From Actinomycetes bacterium (GTDB lineage Bacteria > Actinomycetota > Humimicrobiia > Humimicrobiales > Humimicrobiaceae), in assembly GCA_030609215.1 (NCBI GenBank), contig JAUWCR010000034.1, forward strand, positions 1 to 9,231: 9,231 bases of DNA, read 5' to 3'. The notes beneath the pieces are model-generated. The model was not told where the DNA came from. It made no database searches and saw only the letters and a list, made by a program, of their open reading frames with translations. The position numbers and the translations under genes are program-made. This document shows positions 6,329 to 9,231 of the stretch, one piece after another. The number at the start of each line of letters is the position of its first letter. Position 1 is the stretch's first letter.

Positions 6329-7462
6329 TTACCTATCAAAAACAACCAGGCAATCCCTGTTAATTATTTCACTGCAAAATGAAGAACCAAATTGTTTTGC
6401 AATCTGATTTTGATTTTTTCCTTTCATATTATCTATTTCTTCAGCAGAAAAGCTGCTAATACCTTTAGCAATTAATCTATTATCTATTGAAAGAACCTTT
6501 AAAGTATCCCCTTTGTTAAAATTTCCTAATATTTCTACCACTCCTACAGCTAAAATACTCTTGCCCTTATCCCTTATTGCATCTTCCGCTCCTCTGTCAA
6601 TTATTATACTCCCCTTAGTCCTCATTCCAAAAGCAATCCACCTTTTTATACTCTTTACTTTTTTAATTGTTTGGGGTGCAAAAAAAGTTCCGACACTTTC
6701 AAAATTTAAGATCTTATCCAGCACATCAGGCATTCTACTATTTGCAATTATCATCGCAATTCCTGAAAAAGAACAAATTTTTGCTGCCTTTATTTTAGTC
6801 ATCATCCCTCCTGAACCAAATGTAGAGCCAATTCCTCCTGCAATTTTTTCAATATCAGGAGTGACTTTTTCCACAAAAGGTATCAGCTTTGCATCACTTG
6901 TAGTCTTAGGATTTTTATCATACATACCTTCTATATCAGATAAAATTATTAATGCATCTGCATCTGCCAAACTTGATACCAGGGCTGCTAAATTATCATT
7001 ATCCCCAAATTTAATTTCATCAACGGCAGAACTATCATTCTCATTAATAATGGGTATCACATTTAACTTAATTAGATTCTCTATTGTATTTCTAATATTT
7101 AGATACTGCTTTCTTCTTGTAGTATCTTCCTTGGTAAGCAAAATCTGTCCAACTTTTAAACTATATTCAGAAAATAAATTGTCATAAGCCTTCATAAGCT
7201 CAACCTGTCCCACAGAAGCTGCTGCCTGAAGAACACTTATATCATTTGGCCTTTTTAAAATGTTAAGATACTTGAGTCCAGCAGCTATCGCTCCACTGGT
7301 TACAATAATAATTTCAATACCTTTTTTGGTAACATTTCTGACCTCACCTGTGAATTTTTTCATATTTGCAATATCCAGTCCACCGCTTTCTAGAGTAAGA
7401 CTGCTGGAACCAATTTTTATAACAATTCTTTTTATATTTTTTAAATACTTTTTCCTATCCAC
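6329..7462 (-). CDS. proB: Glutamate 5-kinase with C-terminal PUA domain
   Basis: ProB phosphorylates the gamma-carboxylate of glutamate with ATP, the committed step of proline synthesis, usually inhibited by proline. The 377-residue product has an amino-acid-kinase domain (about 10-255) with RIVIKIGSSSLT at 12-23, VTSGAIAAGL at 54-63, INENDSSA at 139-146, FGDNDNLAALV at 152-162, LIILSDIEGMYDKNP at 171-185 and the glycine loop FGSGGMMTKIKAA at 215-227. A PUA domain follows at about 272-350 (RWIAFGMRTKGSIIID, GVVEILGNFNKGD). Full-length kinases with PUA are about 360-380 residues, so it is complete. The start is GTG at 7462, with AAGGGAAG seven bases upstream and no competing ATG nearby. It lies 54 nt after obgE and 33 nt before proA. 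Feedback control by proline is a family property and cannot be read here. Confidence 0.97.
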   Translation of the reverse strand: MDRKKYLKNIKRIVIKIGSSSLTLESGGLDIANMKKFTGEVRNVTKKGIEIIIVTSGAIAAGLKYLNILKRPNDISVLQAAASVGQVELMKAYDNLFSEYSLKVGQILLTKEDTTRRKQYLNIRNTIENLIKLNVIPIINENDSSAVDEIKFGDNDNLAALVSSLADADALIILSDIEGMYDKNPKTTSDAKLIPFVEKVTPDIEKIAGGIGSTFGSGGMMTKIKAAKICSFSGIAMIIANSRMPDVLDKILNFESVGTFFAPQTIKKVKSIKRWIAFGMRTKGSIIIDRGAEDAIRDKGKSILAVGVVEILGNFNKGDTLKVLSIDNRLIAKGISSFSAEEIDNMKGKNQNQIAKQFGSSFCSEIINRDCLVVFDR

Positions 7463-7469
7463 TGCTTAT

Positions 7470-7477
7470 CTTCCCTT
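7470..7477 (-). promoter_or_regulatory. Ribosome binding site for the proB GTG start
   Basis: AAGGGAAG on the minus strand lies 7 nt before GTG at 7462, in a purine-rich spacer that follows obgE. It supports GTG as the real start. Confidence 0.7.
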
Positions 7478-7516
7478 TTACTTCTTATACTTATCCTTTT
7501 ATCCTTACTTATCTCT

Positions 7517-8839
7517 TTATTCTTTAAGCTCAAACACTAAATCTCCTATTATTACAGAACTACCTTCCTTGATTCCCAGTTTTTTTAGCCTATCGCCTAT
7601 TTCCATCTTTTTTAACCTGTTTTTCAAATATTCCAGTGCTTCTTCATTATCTAAATCAGTCATAGCTACGATTCTCTCAAGCTTTTTATTTTTAACTATA
7701 TATTCATCACCCATCCTTTCAATATCTATTCTTTCATTTTTCAATCTGGTGGTTTCAATATTATAAATTTTTACCCCCTGCTGTTTTTCAAATCCATAAG
7801 TATCTTCATCCCCAGGCTTACTTTCATACTCTTCAATCTTCTTATATAAAGTCCAGATTAATTCATTTAATCCCTCTCCAGTGACTGCTGATATTAAAAA
7901 AGCTTTTTTCCCACTTTTTCTCTCTAATTTTTTCTTTAAAGCCTGCAACACCTGCCTATCAGAAATCAAATCAATCTTATTTATGGCTATTATAAAATCT
8001 TTTTTATAAAGGCTTCTATCATAAAGTTTTATCTCTTCCCTTAGTATTTCAAAAGATCTTACAATATCAATATATCCTATAGTGTTCTTATCAATAATAA
8101 CCGCCTGACCATCAAGAACCATTACTAATACTTTACTCCTTAATATATGCCTTAAAAACTTATCACCAAGCCCTGTACCTCTATGGGCATCTTTAATAAT
8201 TCCAGGTATATCTGCAACAATAAAAGTTTCATCATCTACTGACACTACTCCAAGACTGGGAACAATAGTGGTAAAAGGATAATCAGCAATCTTGGGCCTC
8301 GCTGCAGATATCTTACTTATTAAGGTGGATTTTCCAGCATTAGGAAAACCAACTAGTGCTGCATCTGCAATCAGACGAAGTTCAAGATTAATCCACATTT
8401 CCTCAACTTTTTCACCCTTTTCAGCAAAGGAAGGAAATCTTCTCTTCTGAGATGTAAAATTTGCATTGCCTCTGCCGCCAATTCCTCCCATGGCAATTAT
8501 AGTTTTATCTGCATCTTTCCTAAGATCAGCTAAAATTTCTCCTCTTTTATCCTTAATTATAGTTCCTGTCGGCACCTGAATTGTTAGATCTTCTCCATCC
8601 CTGCCGTTTTTATTATTAGACATTCCGCTGCAACCATTTTGAGCTTTAAAATGTATCTTTTTTCTAAATCCATATAAGGTATTTAGGCGGCTTGCAGCCT
8701 GTATAATTATATTTCCGCCCCCACCTCCATTTCCACCACTTGCTATCTTTTTTCTACTCCCTTTGCTATAGAAAAAGCTGACCAGCCCATTTCCACCATC
8801 ACCTGCTTTTATATTTATTTTTGCTTCATCTATAAACAT
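7517..8839 (-). CDS. obgE: Obg-family GTPase (ribosome assembly and stress)
   Basis: Obg (CgtA) is an essential GTPase that helps late assembly of the 50S subunit and links GTP or ppGpp levels to growth. The 440-residue product has all three family domains. The glycine-rich Obg fold (about 1-158) contains GDGGNGLVSF, SGGNGGGGGN and MGGIGGRGNANF. The G domain (about 159-335) has GFPNAGKST (G1, 164-172), DYPFTTIVPSLGVV (186-199), ADIPGIIKDAHRGTGLG (G3, 209-225), NKID (G4, 287-290) and ISAVTGEGL (G5, 316-324). The OCT domain (about 355-440) runs from GVKIYNIETT to VIIGDLVFEL. OCT is typical of Gram-positive-type Obg proteins. ATG at 8839 begins the conserved MFIDEAKINIKAGDGGNG. AAAGGAA ends about 11 nt upstream, a rather long spacing. 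It is the first complete gene of the apparent operon. Confidence 0.98.
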   Translation of the reverse strand: MFIDEAKINIKAGDGGNGLVSFFYSKGSRKKIASGGNGGGGGNIIIQAASRLNTLYGFRKKIHFKAQNGCSGMSNNKNGRDGEDLTIQVPTGTIIKDKRGEILADLRKDADKTIIAMGGIGGRGNANFTSQKRRFPSFAEKGEKVEEMWINLELRLIADAALVGFPNAGKSTLISKISAARPKIADYPFTTIVPSLGVVSVDDETFIVADIPGIIKDAHRGTGLGDKFLRHILRSKVLVMVLDGQAVIIDKNTIGYIDIVRSFEILREEIKLYDRSLYKKDFIIAINKIDLISDRQVLQALKKKLERKSGKKAFLISAVTGEGLNELIWTLYKKIEEYESKPGDEDTYGFEKQQGVKIYNIETTRLKNERIDIERMGDEYIVKNKKLERIVAMTDLDNEEALEYLKNRLKKMEIGDRLKKLGIKEGSSVIIGDLVFELKE

Positions 8840-8955
8840 CTAATAAAACTTTCCTTTAAGCTCAAGTAAATATATCTAATTTCATTGTATTTTACACCTT
8901 CAAACTCTTTTTATTCTTAAATATATATTATCACATTAAACTGACTTTATTAATA
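8840..8955 (-). promoter_or_regulatory. AT-rich intergenic region upstream of obgE, possible operon promoter
   Basis: This 116-nt stretch between the PIN remnant and obgE is very AT-rich. GATAAT at 8932-8927, inside an extended TGATAAT-like context, differs from TATAAT at one position and is the best -10 candidate. No good -35 hexamer lies at 16-18 nt, and other A/T hexamers are almost as good. The region also carries the obgE ribosome binding site AAAGGAAAG at 8857-8849. The promoter assignment is weak; the argument for it is mainly position, because the gene upstream is broken. Confidence 0.25.
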
Positions 8956-9231
8956 TCACTGGACTCCCAATAGAAATTGTAACTTAAGAATAGAATGGAA
9001 CTCTTCAAGACTTTTAATAAAATTAAAATTATTTTTATTCTGCAGAATTTCCAGATCCTCTGTAATAAGTAAAGCTTTCTCGCTAAGAGCCACTGCCATA
9101 TAACAAGCGTCATAAAATGTCAGCTTAGATTTTTCTTAAATATCAATTGTATTATCAATAATTTCTTTATCTGGATAAATTATATCTAAATCCATAAGAT
9201 ACAAGGTCTCTAAGGCTAAGTGTATAATATT
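8956..9231 (-). pseudogene. PIN-domain (VapC-like) nuclease remnant with in-frame stop, partial at window edge
   Basis: Reading codons down from 9231 gives NIIHLALETLYLMDLDIIYP, then DKEIIDNTIDI, a TAA stop at 9138-9136, and then EKSKLTFYDACYMAVALSEK with ALLITEDLEIL, ending at TGA 8958-8956. The segment TFYDACYMAVA...LLITED is the typical C-terminal half of a PIN domain: the Asp in FYDA and the Asp in TED match the third and fourth acidic metal ligands of VapC-type RNases. The frame is the same on both sides of the stop, so a single nonsense change explains the break. No usable start with a ribosome binding site follows the stop. The N-terminal part, including the first acidic residue and any antitoxin gene, lies outside the window. 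A base-calling error is possible; recoding seems unlikely. Confidence 0.7.

Noticed and set aside
6513..7187. 224-codon plus-strand open frame opposite proB
   Set aside because: It is antisense to the highly conserved kinase domain of proB, has a hydrophobic Ser/Ile/Leu-rich product with no recognisable motif, and arises because antisense stops are rare in this codon usage.
7260..7766. 168-codon plus-strand open frame across the proB start and obgE end
   Set aside because: It lies antisense to two clear genes and the spacer between them; the product is low-complexity Ser/Phe/Leu/Ile without motifs.
8931..9113. 60-codon minus-strand frame beginning MTLVIWQWLL
   Set aside because: It is a shifted frame of the PIN-domain remnant; the PIN motifs FYDA and LLITED appear only in the other frame.
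1..9231. CRISPR array, tRNA, rRNA, insertion sequence or riboswitch
   Set aside because: I saw no regularly spaced repeats, tRNA-like cloverleaf, transposase fragment, terminal inverted repeats or recognisable aptamer. A T-box leader for leuS is also absent, since only 54 nt separate it from rsfS.

Overview
This window is an AT-rich bacterial chromosome segment in which every supportable gene lies on the minus strand, so transcription runs from high to low coordinates. In transcription order it holds a broken PIN-domain gene (right edge), obgE, proB, proA, nadD, yqeK, a membrane protein combining an LCP-like domain with LytR_C domains, rsfS, and the N-terminal 460 codons of leuS, which runs off the left edge. 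Gaps are 33 to 72 nt or absent. nadD overlaps yqeK by 17 nt, the membrane-protein gene overlaps rsfS by 20 nt, and no GC-rich intrinsic terminator was seen between obgE and leuS. The eight genes therefore look like one operon.

The order Obg, ProB, ProA, NadD, YqeK, LCP/LytR_C protein, RsfS, LeuS is of a kind known from Clostridia-like Firmicutes and related deep anaerobic lineages such as Atribacterota. The low GC content fits, but I cannot name the phylum from sequence alone. The genes link ribosome assembly and silencing (Obg, RsfS), tRNA charging (LeuS), NAD synthesis (NadD), dinucleotide clean-up (YqeK), proline synthesis (ProB, ProA) and the cell envelope.

Region by region: 8956-9231 is the C-terminal part of a PIN (VapC-like) gene with an in-frame TAA; 8840-8955 is an AT-rich intergenic stretch that may hold the operon promoter; 7517-8839 is obgE; 6329-7462 is proB with a PUA domain; 5039-6295 is proA; 4343-4966 is nadD; 3721-4359 is yqeK; 1821-3719 is the envelope protein; 1436-1840 is rsfS; 1-1381 is partial leuS. 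Four of the eight operon genes use GTG or TTG starts.

The most unusual signals are: (1) a perfect 18-bp inverted repeat with a 2-nt spacer inside the conserved 3' part of proA (5193-5230), which would form a very strong mRNA hairpin without disturbing the protein; (2) an LCP-like domain that appears to have lost the family's catalytic Asp and Arg residues, in a protein with two LytR_C domains and a roughly 110-residue Asp/Arg/Asn-rich cytoplasmic tail encoded by degenerate short repeats; (3) the PIN-domain remnant just upstream of obgE, where rplU-rpmA would be common; and (4) an rsfS start codon directly abutting its only Shine-Dalgarno-like sequence. I found no CRISPR array, tRNA, rRNA, insertion sequence or clearly new multi-gene system.
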